A DNA stretch of 40,558 bases from Curtobacterium sp. UCD-KPL2560 (GCF_001705035.1 NZ_MCIG01000023.1:1-40558); one strand, 5' to 3'. Shown: positions 7,344 to 16,399, counted from the first letter of the stretch. Translations and numbers: made by a program. Notes: generated from the sequence alone by a model not told the origin.

Positions 7344-9317
7344 ATGAAGCGCAACACCCGCCGTCTCTGTGCGGTGCTCGGTGCCGCCACGATCGTCGGT
7401 ACCGCGATCATCTCCGGTCCGTCCGCCGCACTCGCTGCGCCCGGCGCGTCCTTCGGGCTCGCCGCGTCCTCGGCGCCGCACGCCGACGGGCTCCGGATCC
7501 AGACCGTGGAGGGCAAGGAGAGCGAGTCGGACAGCTCGGCCTCCTTCACGGTGTACTCGACGCACCCGGAACTCGTCGCCGAGGGCCCGGCGTTCGACCG
7601 GTTCGAGGTCGTCGTCCGCTACGGGGGCGAGCGTGTCTGCAGCATCGACGAACCGTCGTCGACCGGGGCCGCGCGCTGCGCCCTCGACCTGTCGACGATC
7701 CCCGGCCCGCAGCTCGTCGCGAAGGCGTACCGCGACGGCGAGGTCGTCGCGTCCACCGAGCTCCGGGTCACGTACCGTGCCGAGCCGCCCGTGATCGACC
7801 GCGTGGAGCGCGCCGCCGACGGCGCCTTCACGATCGCCGGGCACACGCTCTTCGAGAACCCCGGCAACCGCTTCCGCGCCGCCGTCCGGGGCCTGCCGCA
7901 GCTCGGTTCGACGAACGTCGCGGCGGACGGCACGTTCCGGCTGCAGGTGCCCGCTCGGTACGCCGGACAGACGCTCGGTGTCTACTTCGAGTACGACGGC
8001 GGCACCACGTCGTACGCACGTCGCGTCGAGCTGACGGTCGGCGAGGACGGGGTGCAGCTGCCGCTCACCGTGACCTCGGTCGGCGGCCACTCCTCGGGGC
8101 TCGCGGCCGGCCTCCCGCTGTACTCGGTGGGCGCCTCCGCGGTGGACTTCGCGGCGCACGGACCCGCGTTCGACCGGTTCGAGGTCGTCGACACCGCGAC
8201 CGGCACGACGCTGCTCGACCTCCGCGAACCGTCGAGCACGGGCGACGTCGCGTCGACGATCGACTTCTCGTCGGTGCCGGCCGGGCCGTTCGAGGCACGT
8301 GCGTTCCGCGGCGACGAGCAGATCGCCTCGATGAAGTTCCAGGCGATCGTCCTGCTCCGTGACGCCCCGGCGGTCGCCGGCGTGCACGAGACGGCCACGG
8401 GTTTCCAGCTCGACGGCTCGATCGACGCGAAGCCGACCGGGAGCCGGCTCTTCGCCGAGGTGTCCCTCGGGGACGACCAGTGGACGGCCGTGGTCCGCCC
8501 GGACGGCACGTTCAGCGTGGACCTGCCCGCCGAGCTCGCCGAGCGCGAGGTCTCGGTGCGGGTCGCGCACGTCGGGCGCCCGAACGTCTCGTCGCCGTCG
8601 GTCACCACCACGGTCCCGGCGCGCGAGGGTGGCTCGGTCGAGCCGGAGCCGATCGTGGCCGTCCCGGCCCCGGGGCCGGTGGACGGGGGCTTCACCCCGA
8701 CGCCCGGCGGTGGTGACGGTGGCGACAACGGCGGTGGTGACAACGGCGGTGGTGACAACGGTGGTGGTGACAACGGCGGTGGCGACAACGGCGGCGGCGA
8801 CGAGGGCGGCCCGTCCGACGGCACCCCCGTCATCCGCGGCGCCGAGGACCAGGGCGGCAAGTGGGTCGCGGTCGTGCAGACCGCGCCCGGCCTCGAGGTC
8901 CACGTCACGGCCGACGGCGGCCTCTCGGCGACCGGTCGTGCCGACGAGCACGGCGTCGCACGGATCCCGACGCAGCTGAGCTCGTCGTTCGACTTCCCCG
9001 TGATCATCGACGCGTACCGCTCCCGCTTCGACCGCGTCCGCACCGAGGGCGTGCTCGGGGACACCGGCGCGAACGTCGCCGACGGTGCCCACGCCCGCGT
9101 CGTCCGCGGCGCGACGGGCACCGCACGCTTCGACGCCGCCGGGTTCGAGGGCCGCGCGTCGATCACGCTGGCCGACGGGACGCACCTCGCCGACGCCCTC
9201 GTCGGGTACAACGGCCTCCTCCGGGCCGTGACCCTGCAGGGCGTCCCGGCCGACGCGGACCACGTGCTCGTCCGCTTCGGCGCCGGCGCGCCGGTCTCGG
9301 TCCCGATCGAGGGCTGA
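7344..9317 (+). CDS. Secreted protein with duplicated modules and a Gly-Asn-Asp linker
   Basis: 657 residues. An N-terminal signal peptide is clear: basic MKRNTRR, a hydrophobic core, and an Ala-rich cleavage site near residues 30-34 (AALAAPG). Two related modules follow, about residues 50-220 and 235-425. Each contains GPAFDRFEVV, a DEPSSTG or REPSSTG motif, a RDGE/RGDE stretch and then a PDGTF- or ADGTF-containing beta segment, so they arose by internal duplication. A GGGDN repeat linker spans about 453-489. A C-terminal beta-rich domain of about 165 residues ends without LPXTG or a membrane anchor. I do not recognise a named family; the modules look Ig-like or adhesive. The ATG at 7344 is chosen because AGAGGAAC precedes it and the signal peptide starts there. 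Release into the medium is inferred. Confidence 0.8.
   Translation: MKRNTRRLCAVLGAATIVGTAIISGPSAALAAPGASFGLAASSAPHADGLRIQTVEGKESESDSSASFTVYSTHPELVAEGPAFDRFEVVVRYGGERVCSIDEPSSTGAARCALDLSTIPGPQLVAKAYRDGEVVASTELRVTYRAEPPVIDRVERAADGAFTIAGHTLFENPGNRFRAAVRGLPQLGSTNVAADGTFRLQVPARYAGQTLGVYFEYDGGTTSYARRVELTVGEDGVQLPLTVTSVGGHSSGLAAGLPLYSVGASAVDFAAHGPAFDRFEVVDTATGTTLLDLREPSSTGDVASTIDFSSVPAGPFEARAFRGDEQIASMKFQAIVLLRDAPAVAGVHETATGFQLDGSIDAKPTGSRLFAEVSLGDDQWTAVVRPDGTFSVDLPAELAEREVSVRVAHVGRPNVSSPSVTTTVPAREGGSVEPEPIVAVPAPGPVDGGFTPTPGGGDGGDNGGGDNGGGDNGGGDNGGGDNGGGDEGGPSDGTPVIRGAEDQGGKWVAVVQTAPGLEVHVTADGGLSATGRADEHGVARIPTQLSSSFDFPVIIDAYRSRFDRVRTEGVLGDTGANVADGAHARVVRGATGTARFDAAGFEGRASITLADGTHLADALVGYNGLLRAVTLQGVPADADHVLVRFGAGAPVSVPIEG
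8704..8811 (+). repeat. 15-bp coding tandem repeat (GGGDN units)
   Basis: About six units of the pattern GGCGGTGGTGACAAC encode the flexible linker of the secreted protein. Unit-to-unit changes are mostly third-position, so the amino acid pattern is kept. Copy number may vary between strains. Confidence 0.8.
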
Positions 9318-9446
9318 CCCGGGATCGGCGTCGCCTGCGGGCGGCGCCGGCCGGGTGCCGTCCCGATCCAGCGCGGTCCCGTCCGGCGCTGCGCTGACCG
9401 GGACCCGGCCTGGTCGAGCGGCGCCGTCACGGAGCGCGCGTCCCAC

Positions 9447-9490
9447 CGGACGGGAGGCGCGGTGTCGGCCGGCACCGCGCCTCCCGTCCG
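9447..9490. terminator. Terminator between the secreted protein and the convergent YbdK-like gene
   Basis: 22-base arms (9447-9468 and 9469-9490) pair except for one G-U position, with no separate loop. Member of the GGACGGGAGGCGCGGTG family. Confidence 0.75.
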
Positions 9491-9504
9491 ACAGGTGGTG
9501 GCGT

Positions 9505-10635
9505 CTAGAGCGAGTCGCGCAGCTCGGTGACCAGGTGGCGGACGACCGCGCGCAGGTCGCCGCCGTGCTCCTGCGCGACCTGGAGCTGCCGCTGGTACGA
9601 GGCGCCGTCCGCGATCATCGTGTCGAGGTGGTGCAGCTCCTGCTGGCAGCCGAGCCGTTCGGCGATCGGGTCGAGGCGCTGCACGAGGTCGTGCACCTCG
9701 TCGGTGACGAGGCGTTCGTCGCCCGCCGCGTTCGTGATGATCTCGGCGTCCATGCCGTAGCGGGCGGCGCGCCACTTGTTCTCGCGGATGAACCACGGCT
9801 GCATCGACGGCAGCGTCTCGCCACGGTCGAGCCGGTCGGACAGGGCCGTGACGAGGCACTGCACGAACGCGGTCACCGCACCGACCTCGTGCAGGGTCGA
9901 GATGCCGTCGGAGACGCGGTTCTCGAGCGTGCCCCAGCCCGGCGAGGGCCGGATGTCCCATCGCAGGTCCTTGAACCCGTCGATCACGCCGGTCTTCGTC
10001 AGGTCGTCGACCACGGTCTCGAAGCCCGACCACTCCTCGATCGACGGCGGGAGGCCACCGGTCGGCAGCTGCTGGAACATGAGCGCACGGTTCGAGGCGT
10101 ACCCGGTGTCGGTCCCGCCCCAGAACGGGCTCGACGCGGTGAACGCCTGCAGGTGCGGGACGTAGGCGAGCATCGCGTTCATGATCGGCACGGCCTTGTC
10201 GCGGTCGTCGATGCCGACGTGCACGTGGACACCCCAGATGAGCATCTGGCGACCCCACCAGCGGGTCCGGTCGATGAGCGTCGTGTAGTGCTCGCTGTCA
10301 GCCGTGATCTCCTGCTGGTCCCAGACCGCGAAGGGGTGCGTGCCGGAGCACATCACCTGCGCGTCGAGCGGCTCCGCGGCGTCGACGACCTCGCCGATGA
10401 TGCCCGCGAGCTCGCTCGTGGCACCCCCGACGGTCTCGTGGACACCCGTGACGACCTCGACGGTGTTGGTGAGGAGTTCCTCGGTCACCCGGTCGTGGTC
10501 CCCGAGGCGCTCCTGCACCGCGGCGATCACGGCGGGTGCCCGGGGAGCGAGGTCGCCGGTGTCCCGGTCGACCAGCGGGAGCTCCCACTCGACGCCGATG
10601 GTCGACGGGCGGGACTCGGTGAAACGGATGTCCAT
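9505..10635 (-). CDS. YbdK-type carboxylate-amine ligase (glutamate-cysteine ligase 2 family)
   Basis: 376 residues, the usual size for the YbdK/GCS2 family. These ATP-grasp-like ligases join a carboxylate to an amine; E. coli YbdK has weak glutamate-cysteine ligase activity. Family features are the N-terminal GVEWELPLVD, TNTVEVVTGVHE, CSGTHPF, GVHVHVGI, the ASSPFWGGTDTGYASNR stretch, WDIRPSPGWGTLENRV and RENKWRAARYG. The true substrate in this lineage is not known to me. The ATG at 10635 lies six bases after CAGGAT on the minus strand, suggesting a leaderless transcript. It is divergent from the FadH-like gene, 78 bp apart, and convergent with the secreted protein. Confidence 0.9.
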   Translation of the reverse strand: MDIRFTESRPSTIGVEWELPLVDRDTGDLAPRAPAVIAAVQERLGDHDRVTEELLTNTVEVVTGVHETVGGATSELAGIIGEVVDAAEPLDAQVMCSGTHPFAVWDQQEITADSEHYTTLIDRTRWWGRQMLIWGVHVHVGIDDRDKAVPIMNAMLAYVPHLQAFTASSPFWGGTDTGYASNRALMFQQLPTGGLPPSIEEWSGFETVVDDLTKTGVIDGFKDLRWDIRPSPGWGTLENRVSDGISTLHEVGAVTAFVQCLVTALSDRLDRGETLPSMQPWFIRENKWRAARYGMDAEIITNAAGDERLVTDEVHDLVQRLDPIAERLGCQQELHHLDTMIADGASYQRQLQVAQEHGGDLRAVVRHLVTELRDSL

Positions 10636-10641
10636 GCGGCC

Positions 10642-10647
10642 ATCCTG
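10642..10647 (-). promoter_or_regulatory. -10 hexamer CAGGAT for the YbdK-like gene
   Basis: Six bases (GGCCGC) separate it from the ATG at 10635. It lies in the 78-bp divergent region shared with the FadH-like gene. Confidence 0.5.
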
Positions 10648-10701
10648 CCCGTGATGTTGGAGGGTCGGCACAAGGAACACCGGCCCGGGAGCGGCGTCCG
10701 G

Positions 10702-10707
10702 CAGAGT
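10702..10707 (+). promoter_or_regulatory. -10 hexamer CAGAGT for the FadH-like gene
   Basis: Six bases (AGGGGC) separate it from the ATG at 10714. The AGGGG could instead be read as a Shine-Dalgarno sequence, but it is too close to the start. Confidence 0.4.
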
Positions 10708-10713
10708 AGGGGC

Positions 10714-12834
10714 ATGAGCACCGTCGCCCAGCCGGACCTCGCGGTCCTGTCGTCGCCCTGGACCCTCGGCCCCCTGCACCTGTCGAACCGCGTCGTGATG
10801 GGGTCGATGCACACCGGACTCGAGGTGCGCGACGACGGCGGAGCAGCGATGGCGGCCTTCTACCGGGAGCGCGCGGCAGGCGGGGTCGCGTGCATCGTGA
10901 CCGGGGGCATCGCGGTGAGCGACGAGGCCCGCGGCGGCCCCGACTTCGCGGTGTTCGGGGCGGACGGCGCCGACGAGCGCTTCCGGGTCGCCGTCGACGC
11001 CGTGCACGACGAGGGCGGCACCGTGCTCGCGCAGCTGTTCCACGCGGGTCGGTACGCGCTCGTGCAGGGCGTGACCGACCGGCACGGCCGACCCCAGCGG
11101 GCGGTCGCGCCGTCCGCCCTGCCGTGGGCCGCCGCGCGCGGGGTCGTCCCGGAGGAACTCACCGGGGACGAGGTCCGGTCGACGATCGAGGACTTCGCCG
11201 CCGCCGCGCGGTCCGCCCGGGACATCGGCTTCGACGGCGTCGAGATCATGGCGTCCGAGGGCTACCTCGTGAACCAGTTCCAGTCGCCGCTGACGAACCA
11301 CCGCGAGGACGAGTGGGGCGGCACCCCGGAACGCCGTCGGCGCTTCGCGGTCGAGGTCGTCCGTGCCGTCCGGGCCGCGGTGCCCGACCTCGCGGTGACG
11401 ATCCGGCTCTCCGGCGCGGACCTCATGCCCGGGTCGACGACCGACGACGAGGTCGACGCGCTCGTCCGGGACCTGCTGCCGCTCGGGCTCGACGGCGTCT
11501 CGGTGGGCATCGGCTGGCACGAGTCCCGCACGCCCACCGTGCAGGCCTCGGTGCCGCACGGGGCCTGGGTGTCCTACGCGGAGCGCATCGCCCGCGTCGT
11601 CCGGACCTCGGACCACCCGGACGTCCGCGTGATCGCGTCGAACCGGATGACCGACCTCCGCGACGGCGAGACGGTGCTCCGCGACGGCCTCGTCGACGCG
11701 GTCGCCCTCGCCCGCCCGTTCCTCGCCGACCCGGACATCGTCGCGCGGTCGCTCGGCGGCAGGTTCGACCTCGTGAACACCTGCATCGGCTGCAACCAGG
11801 CCTGCCTCGACCGGTCGATCGTCGGCGCCCCGGTGTCCTGCCTGGTCAACCCGCGCGCCGCGCGCGAGCTCACGTTCCCGGCCCGACCCACGCGTCGGGC
11901 GCTGCGGGTCGACGTCGTCGGCGGGGGACCGGCCGGCCTGGCCGCCGCGGTCGACGCCGCACGACGCGGCCACACCGTGACGCTGTGGGAGGCCGACGCG
12001 TCGCTCGGCGGCCAGTTCGCCCTCGCCGCCGCGATCCCCGGCAAGGAGGACTACGCGGCGACCGTGCGGGCGGCCGTCGCCGAACTCGCGGACCGCGGTG
12101 CCACGGTGCACCTCGGGCGTCGCGCCGCCGTCGCTGACCTGGCCGGGAGCGACGCGGTGCTGCTGGCCCTCGGCGTCGTCCCGCGACCGCTCGACGTGCC
12201 GGGCGCGGAGCTGCCGCACGTCGTCTCCTACGAGCAGGCCCTCCGCGAGGGCGTGCCGGCGGGGACCGTCGCGATCGTCGGCGGCGGCGGGATCGGCGTG
12301 GACACGGCGGCGTTCCTCGTCGAGTCGCCCGACGAGGTCGTCCGCGCCGCGGAGTTCGCCGAGCGCTGGGACGTCGACGTCGCCCGGGACGTCCTCGGCG
12401 ACGTACCGCAGCGGCTGCCCGCGGCCGACCGGGTCACGCGGCCCGGCCCCGAGGTCACCGTGCTCCGGCGCGCCGGCAAGATCGGCCAGGGGATCGGCAT
12501 CACCTCCCGCTGGGTGGCCGTCGGGCGCCTGCGGGACGCGGGTGTGCACCTCGTCGCCGGGGTCCGCGCGTACCTGCGGATCGAACCGGGCACGCTGTGG
12601 ATCCTCGACGAGGCGGGCGTCGAGCGCGCCGTCCCGGCCGACCACGTCGTGGTGTGCGCCGGACAGGAACGCGCCCTCGGGGCGGAGGAGACCGGACCCG
12701 ACGGGCTGGTGGCGGGCCTCCGGGCTGCCGGCGTGCCGGTCGCCGTCGTCGGCGGGGCCCGCGACGCCAGCGGGGTCGACGCGGTCCGGGCGACGAGCGA
12801 GGCGCTCGAGGCGGTCCGGCGGCTCGCGCCCTGA
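10714..12834 (+). CDS. 2,4-dienoyl-CoA reductase-like NADH:flavin oxidoreductase (FadH type)
   Basis: 706 residues with the two-part layout of the FadH/trimethylamine dehydrogenase family. Residues 1 to about 345 form an FMN TIM barrel of Old Yellow Enzyme type ([44 protein letters not shown]). Then four cysteines (357, 360, 364, 376 in CIGCNQAC and VSC) bind a [4Fe-4S] cluster. From about 390 come FAD and NAD(P) dinucleotide folds ([29 protein letters not shown]). The E. coli enzyme reduces 2,4-dienoyl-CoA in unsaturated fatty acid beta-oxidation. Paralogs with other enone substrates are common, so the substrate is not certain. No other beta-oxidation gene is adjacent. Confidence 0.88.
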   Translation: MSTVAQPDLAVLSSPWTLGPLHLSNRVVMGSMHTGLEVRDDGGAAMAAFYRERAAGGVACIVTGGIAVSDEARGGPDFAVFGADGADERFRVAVDAVHDEGGTVLAQLFHAGRYALVQGVTDRHGRPQRAVAPSALPWAAARGVVPEELTGDEVRSTIEDFAAAARSARDIGFDGVEIMASEGYLVNQFQSPLTNHREDEWGGTPERRRRFAVEVVRAVRAAVPDLAVTIRLSGADLMPGSTTDDEVDALVRDLLPLGLDGVSVGIGWHESRTPTVQASVPHGAWVSYAERIARVVRTSDHPDVRVIASNRMTDLRDGETVLRDGLVDAVALARPFLADPDIVARSLGGRFDLVNTCIGCNQACLDRSIVGAPVSCLVNPRAARELTFPARPTRRALRVDVVGGGPAGLAAAVDAARRGHTVTLWEADASLGGQFALAAAIPGKEDYAATVRAAVAELADRGATVHLGRRAAVADLAGSDAVLLALGVVPRPLDVPGAELPHVVSYEQALREGVPAGTVAIVGGGGIGVDTAAFLVESPDEVVRAAEFAERWDVDVARDVLGDVPQRLPAADRVTRPGPEVTVLRRAGKIGQGIGITSRWVAVGRLRDAGVHLVAGVRAYLRIEPGTLWILDEAGVERAVPADHVVVCAGQERALGAEETGPDGLVAGLRAAGVPVAVVGGARDASGVDAVRATSEALEAVRRLAP

Positions 12835-13009
12835 CGTCCCCGGCGGGTCGCGGCTCGCTTCTCGCGCGGAAACCTGCAAGAATGAACGGTCGAATCGCGT
12901 CTGCTCGACCCTCTATCCAGCAGGTCGCGACTTCCCTCGAGCTTCCACCGCGCGTGCCCCCACGCCCGCGGTTCCGGTTCAACCACAACATCACGCAACA
13001 GGAGTAATT

Positions 13010-13417
13010 GTGGCTGTCAAGATCCGTCTCAAGCGCCTCGGCAAGATCCGTGCGCCCTACTACCGCATCGTCGTCGCCGACTCGCGCACCAAGCGCGACG
13101 GTCGTGTGATCGAGGAGATCGGTCAGTACCACCCGACCGAGGAGCCCTCGGTCATCAAGATCGAGTCCGAGCGTGCGCTCTACTGGCTCGGCGTCGGCGC
13201 ACAGCCGACCGAGCAGGTCGCGGCGCTCCTCAAGCTCACCGGCGACTGGGGCAAGTTCAAGGGCGAGGGCAACACCGAGTCCACCGTCAAGGTCGCCGAG
13301 CCGAAGCAGGCCTTCGTCGCGGACACCGCCAAGAAGGCCGTCCTCAAGCCGAAGTCGGAGAAGACGGCACCCGCCGCCGCTCCGGCCGACGACGCCGCCG
13401 AGACGACCGAGGCCTGA
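13010..13417 (+). CDS. rpsP: 30S ribosomal protein bS16
   Basis: 135 residues. The conserved bS16 core is residues 1 to about 85 ([46 protein letters not shown]). An Ala/Lys-rich tail of about 50 residues follows, as in other actinobacteria. The start is GTG 13010, with AGGAG ending five bases before it. It is the first gene of the rpsP-KH-rimM-trmD operon that links ribosome assembly with rRNA and tRNA maturation. The 175-bp upstream region holds a likely promoter near CAAGAAT (12877-12883) and a leader of about 120 nt. Confidence 0.97.
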   Translation: MAVKIRLKRLGKIRAPYYRIVVADSRTKRDGRVIEEIGQYHPTEEPSVIKIESERALYWLGVGAQPTEQVAALLKLTGDWGKFKGEGNTESTVKVAEPKQAFVADTAKKAVLKPKSEKTAPAAAPADDAAETTEA

Positions 13418-13421
13418 TTCC

Positions 13422-13658
13422 TTGCTCGAATCCGCGCTGACGCACCTCGTCAAGGGGATCGTCGATCACCCGGACGACGTGCGCGTCGCCAGCTCCACCT
13501 CCGCGCGGGGCGAGGTCCTCGAGGTGCGTGTGCACCCCGAGGACCTCGGCCGCGTGATCGGTCGTGCCGGTCGCACCGCGAAGGCGCTCCGCACCCTCGT
13601 CTCGGCGCTGGCCGACGGCAAGCGGGTGCGCGTCGACGTGGTCGACTCCGATTCCTAG
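13422..13658 (+). CDS. khpA: KH-domain RNA-binding protein (KhpA type)
   Basis: 78 residues, one KH domain with the GXXG loop in RVIGRAGRTAKALRTL. KhpA-type proteins bind RNA and in Gram-positive bacteria affect cell elongation and translation of selected mRNAs. The start is TTG 13422, four bases after the rpsP stop; the tight spacing and the conserved LESALTHLVKGIVDHPDDV N-terminus decide it, and translation is probably coupled. The position between rpsP and rimM is the standard one. The symbol follows the family name used in streptococci. Confidence 0.93.
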   Translation: MLESALTHLVKGIVDHPDDVRVASSTSARGEVLEVRVHPEDLGRVIGRAGRTAKALRTLVSALADGKRVRVDVVDSDS

Positions 13659-13668
13659 GGAGACGACC

Positions 13669-14238
13669 ATTCCCAGCGAGACGACCCAGCTCCGGGTGGG
13701 GCGGATCACGAAGGCGCACGGGCTCAAGGGCGGCATCAAGCTCGAGCTCTACACCGACGACCCGGACCGTCGGTTCACCCCCGGAGCGGTCTTCACGCTC
13801 CAGGTCCCGGCGGAGTCCCCGTGGGCAGGCAAGACCCTCACGCTGGATGAACTCCGTTGGTACAACGGTCACCCGGTCGCCTTCTTCGAGGGCGTCGAGG
13901 ACCGGACCGGTGCCGAGACGCTCGCCCGCGCGATCCTCTGGATCGAGCAGGACGCCGACTCCGACACCGGTGAGGACGACGCCTGGTACGACCACCAGCT
14001 CGTCGGGCTCCGCGTGCTGCGGGACGGCGTCGAGGTCGGCACCGTCGCGCGTGTCGACCACCTGCCCGCCCAGGACCTGCTGGCGATCGACACCCCCGAC
14101 CGCGGCGAGGTGCTCGTGCCCTTCGTGGCAGCGATCGTCCCGGCGGTCGACATCGCCGCCGGCACCGTCACGGTGACCCCGCCCACCGGTCTGTTCGAGG
14201 ACCCGGAGGACACGTCCCGTCCCGAGACGGTCTCGTAG
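13669..14238 (+). CDS. rimM: Ribosome maturation factor RimM, apparent ATT start
   Basis: 189 residues. RimM assists 30S maturation by binding uS19. The N-terminal RimM barrel begins [15 protein letters not shown] and the PRC barrel contains [13 protein letters not shown]. No ATG, GTG or TTG lies in frame at a sensible place: the only GTG (13696) would remove the first beta strand and has no ribosome-binding site. ATT 13669 has GGGAG ending six bases upstream and gives the expected N-terminus ([13 protein letters not shown]). I therefore take ATT as the start. Initiation at ATT is rare but known for E. coli infC and pcnB. It lies 10 bases after the KH gene and 7 before trmD. Confidence 0.9.
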   Translation: MPSETTQLRVGRITKAHGLKGGIKLELYTDDPDRRFTPGAVFTLQVPAESPWAGKTLTLDELRWYNGHPVAFFEGVEDRTGAETLARAILWIEQDADSDTGEDDAWYDHQLVGLRVLRDGVEVGTVARVDHLPAQDLLAIDTPDRGEVLVPFVAAIVPAVDIAAGTVTVTPPTGLFEDPEDTSRPETVS

Positions 14239-14245
14239 GCACCGC

Positions 14246-14935
14246 GTGCGCATCGACATCGTCACGATCTTCCCGGAGTTCTTCTCCGTGCTCGACGTCT
14301 CCCTGCTCGGCAGGGCCCGCCAGGAGAAGCTGCTCGACGTGCACGTGCACGACCTGCGGCACTGGACGACCGACCGGCACCGGACCGTCGACGACACCCC
14401 GTACGGCGGCGGCGCCGGCATGGTGATGAAGCCCGAGCCGTGGGCCGAGGCCCTCGCCTCGGTCCTCCGCGAGGACGGCTCCTCCACGCTCGTGGTCCCG
14501 ACACCGGCCGGCACCCCGTTCCGCCAGTCGATCGCCCGGTCGCTCGCCGAGCACGAGCACCTCGTGTTCGCCTGCGGGCGGTACGAGGGCATCGACGCCC
14601 GGGTGTTCGAGTGGGCGTCGACGCGGGCGACCGTGGTCGAGCTCTCACTCGGCGACTACGTCCTGAACGGCGGCGAGGTCGCGGCCATGGCCATGATCGA
14701 GGCCGTCGGTCGACTCGTCCCCGGCGTGGTCGGCAACCCGGAGTCGCTCGTCGAGGAGTCCCACGAGGACGGCCTGCTCGAGTACCCCTCGTACACGAAG
14801 CCGGCGGTCTGGCGCGACCTCGCGGTCCCGGACGTGCTGCTCAGCGGACACCACGCACGCGTCGCCGCATGGCGGCACGAGCAGCAGGTGGAGCGGACGC
14901 GTCGCGTCCGGCCCGACCTGCTGCCCGACGCGTAG
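14246..14935 (+). CDS. trmD: tRNA (guanine-37-N1) methyltransferase TrmD
   Basis: 229-residue SPOUT methyltransferase making m1G37 in tRNAs that read CNN codons. The start GTG 14246 gives [13 protein letters not shown]. Conserved stretches are [16 protein letters not shown], the SAM-binding trefoil-knot region [14 protein letters not shown] and [21 protein letters not shown] (near 132-152), and [10 protein letters not shown]. Length is close to the family norm. It is the last gene of this operon segment before the terminator palindrome. The usual next gene, rplS, follows only after map, which faces the other way. Confidence 0.97.
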   Translation: MRIDIVTIFPEFFSVLDVSLLGRARQEKLLDVHVHDLRHWTTDRHRTVDDTPYGGGAGMVMKPEPWAEALASVLREDGSSTLVVPTPAGTPFRQSIARSLAEHEHLVFACGRYEGIDARVFEWASTRATVVELSLGDYVLNGGEVAAMAMIEAVGRLVPGVVGNPESLVEESHEDGLLEYPSYTKPAVWRDLAVPDVLLSGHHARVAAWRHEQQVERTRRVRPDLLPDA

Positions 14936-14950
14936 GGCGCGGTCCCCGCG

Positions 14951-15006
14951 ACACGACGGACGGGAGGCGCGGTGCCGGCCGGCACCGCGCCTCCCGTCCG
15001 TCGTGT
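14951..15006. terminator. Perfect 56-bp loopless palindrome between trmD and map
   Basis: Arms 14951-14978 and 14979-15006 are exact 28-base reverse complements meeting at CCGG|CCGG. It is the longest and most perfect member of the GGACGGGAGGCGCGGTGCC family here and serves two converging genes. Confidence 0.8.
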
Positions 15007-15080
15007 GGTGCGTCCGTCGTCCGCCGCGTCTGCCGCGTCCGTCGTGTCCCGCCTCGGTCGCGTCGGTCGCGTCCCTCGCG

Positions 15081-15869
15081 TCAGCTCGACGCGTCGCGCT
15101 GTGCGCGCCGGAGGGTGAGGACCTCCGGTCCGGCCTCGGTGACGGCCACGGTGTGCTCGACGTGCGCGGCCCGGGAGCCGTCGACGCTCCTGAGTGTCCA
15201 GCCGTCGGCGTCCTGCACGAGTTCGTCGGTGCCCTGCATGAGCCAGGGCTCGACCGCGACGACGAGGCCCGGGCGGAGCTTCAGGCCGCGACCGGGACGC
15301 CCGTCGTTCGGGACGTGCGGGTCGCCGTGCATCGTGCGACCGACGCCGTGGCCGCCGAACTGCGTGTTCACGGCGAAGCCGGCGTCCTTCGCGACCCGGC
15401 CGATCGCGTACGAGACGTCGCCGAGCTTGTTGCCCGGCCGGAACTGGTCGATGCCGGCCGCGAGGGCCTGCTCGACGGTCGCGACGAGCCGCTGGTCCTC
15501 GTCGCGCGGCGTGCCGACCTGCACGGTGACGGCGGAGTCGGCGACCCAGCCGTCGACGCTCGCGGCGAAGTCGAGGCTCACGAGGTCCCCGTCCACGAGC
15601 ACGCGGTCGTGCGGGAGGCCGTGCAGCGCGGCGTCGTTCACCGAGGTGCACAGGTTCTTGCCGAACGGCGAGTTGCCGAACGAGGGGTGGTAGTCGACGT
15701 AGCAGCTGACGGCGCCCCGCTCGGCGATCATCCGCGCGGCGACGCGGTCGAGGTCGAGCAGGTTCACGCCGACGTCGACGGTCGTGAGCAGCTCGTCGAG
15801 GACGTCGGCCACGAACCGGCCGGCCACGCGCAGGCCGTCCAGCTCGGCGGGGGTGCGGAGTTCGATCAT
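15081..15869 (-). CDS. map: Type I methionine aminopeptidase
   Basis: 262-residue metalloprotease that removes the initiator methionine. The metal and catalytic residues are all present: His83 (LHGLP), Asp100 (VSLDFA), Asp111 (VADSAVTV), His174 ([15 protein letters not shown]), Glu207 (VAVEPW) and Glu238 (VEHTVAV). It is the compact form without the N-terminal zinc-finger extension. The ATG at 15869 lies seven bases after CAGGAT, suggesting a leaderless message. An upstream GTG three codons earlier is possible. It sits on the opposite strand, between trmD and rplS. Confidence 0.96.
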   Translation of the reverse strand: MIELRTPAELDGLRVAGRFVADVLDELLTTVDVGVNLLDLDRVAARMIAERGAVSCYVDYHPSFGNSPFGKNLCTSVNDAALHGLPHDRVLVDGDLVSLDFAASVDGWVADSAVTVQVGTPRDEDQRLVATVEQALAAGIDQFRPGNKLGDVSYAIGRVAKDAGFAVNTQFGGHGVGRTMHGDPHVPNDGRPGRGLKLRPGLVVAVEPWLMQGTDELVQDADGWTLRSVDGSRAAHVEHTVAVTEAGPEVLTLRRAQRDASS

Positions 15870-15888
15870 GGTCACCATCCTGCCCTGG

Positions 15889-15918
15889 TTGGTGCGATCA
15901 CCGGACCTGTGGCAGGAT
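15889..15918 (+). promoter_or_regulatory. Promoter of rplS
   Basis: -35 TTGGTG (15889-15894), an 18-bp spacer and -10 CAGGAT (15913-15918). It is divergent from the map -10 (CAGGAT, 15877-15882 on the minus strand). Confidence 0.6.
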
Positions 15919-15926
15919 GGGTGGCT

Positions 15927-15973
15927 GTGCCCTGGCTGGACTCTGCCACGGGGGAGTCGCCGACACCGGGCAC
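15927..15973 (+). ncRNA. Candidate structured leader of rplS
   Basis: Starting about nine bases after the -10, GTGCCC (15927) pairs with GGGCAC (15968). Inside it, GGC...GACTC (15934-15943) pairs with GAGTC-GCC (15954-15961). The leader is about 110 nt long, and ribosomal protein genes are often autoregulated through such structures. I cannot match it to a named family. Confidence 0.4.
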
Positions 15974-16037
15974 ACCACCATCTTTCCGAACATCGATCCG
16001 CGGCGACCCGTGTGCGTCCGCAGAGAGTGAACCGCTC

Positions 16038-16394
16038 ATGAGCCAGCTCCTCGACAACGTCGACGCAGCATCGCTGCGTACCGACGTCCCCGACTTCCGC
16101 GCGGGGGACACCGTCAAGGTCCACGTCAACATCGTCGAAGGCACGCGTTCGCGTATCCAGGTCTTCCAGGGCGTCGTCATCGGCCGTCAGGGTCACGGCA
16201 TCGGCGAGACCTTCAAGGTCCGCAAGGTCAGCTTCCAGGTCGGCGTCGAGCGCTGGTTCCCGGTGCACTCGCCGATCATCGACCACATCGAGATCGTCAC
16301 CCGCGGTGACGTCCGTCGCGCCAAGCTGTACTACCTCCGCGAGCTCCGCGGCAAGGCAGCCCGCCGCAAGATCAAGGAGAAGCGCGACGCCTGA
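16038..16394 (+). CDS. rplS: 50S ribosomal protein bL19
   Basis: 118 residues, normal length. The bL19 core is evident: [56 protein letters not shown] and [21 protein letters not shown]. The protein lies at the 30S-50S interface. The ATG at 16038 has only a weak purine stretch (AGAGAGTGA) upstream. It has its own promoter and leader because map separates it from trmD. Confidence 0.96.
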   Translation: MSQLLDNVDAASLRTDVPDFRAGDTVKVHVNIVEGTRSRIQVFQGVVIGRQGHGIGETFKVRKVSFQVGVERWFPVHSPIIDHIEIVTRGDVRRAKLYYLRELRGKAARRKIKEKRDA

Positions 16395-16399
16395 TCGCC

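Noticed and set aside
9505-12879. Very long minus-strand frame opposite the FadH-like gene joined to the YbdK-like gene.
   Set aside because: Shadow frame of GC-rich coding DNA. The YbdK protein begins at 10635 with its own -10, and the rest is antisense to a clear enzyme.
12882-13007. 41-codon upstream ORF ending in GAGTAA just before rpsP, a possible leader peptide.
   Set aside because: Its ATG overlaps the probable -10 (CAAGAAT), so the transcript would start after it. No ribosome-binding site, and no match to known leader peptides.
13696-14238. GTG 13696 as the rimM start.
   Set aside because: No Shine-Dalgarno sequence, and it deletes the first strand of the RimM barrel (LRV), whereas ATT 13669 has an ideal site.
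15009-15080. GCGTC/CGTCC-rich stretch before the map stop as a repeat array.
   Set aside because: Words repeat without a fixed period, so I treat it as low-complexity intergenic DNA only.
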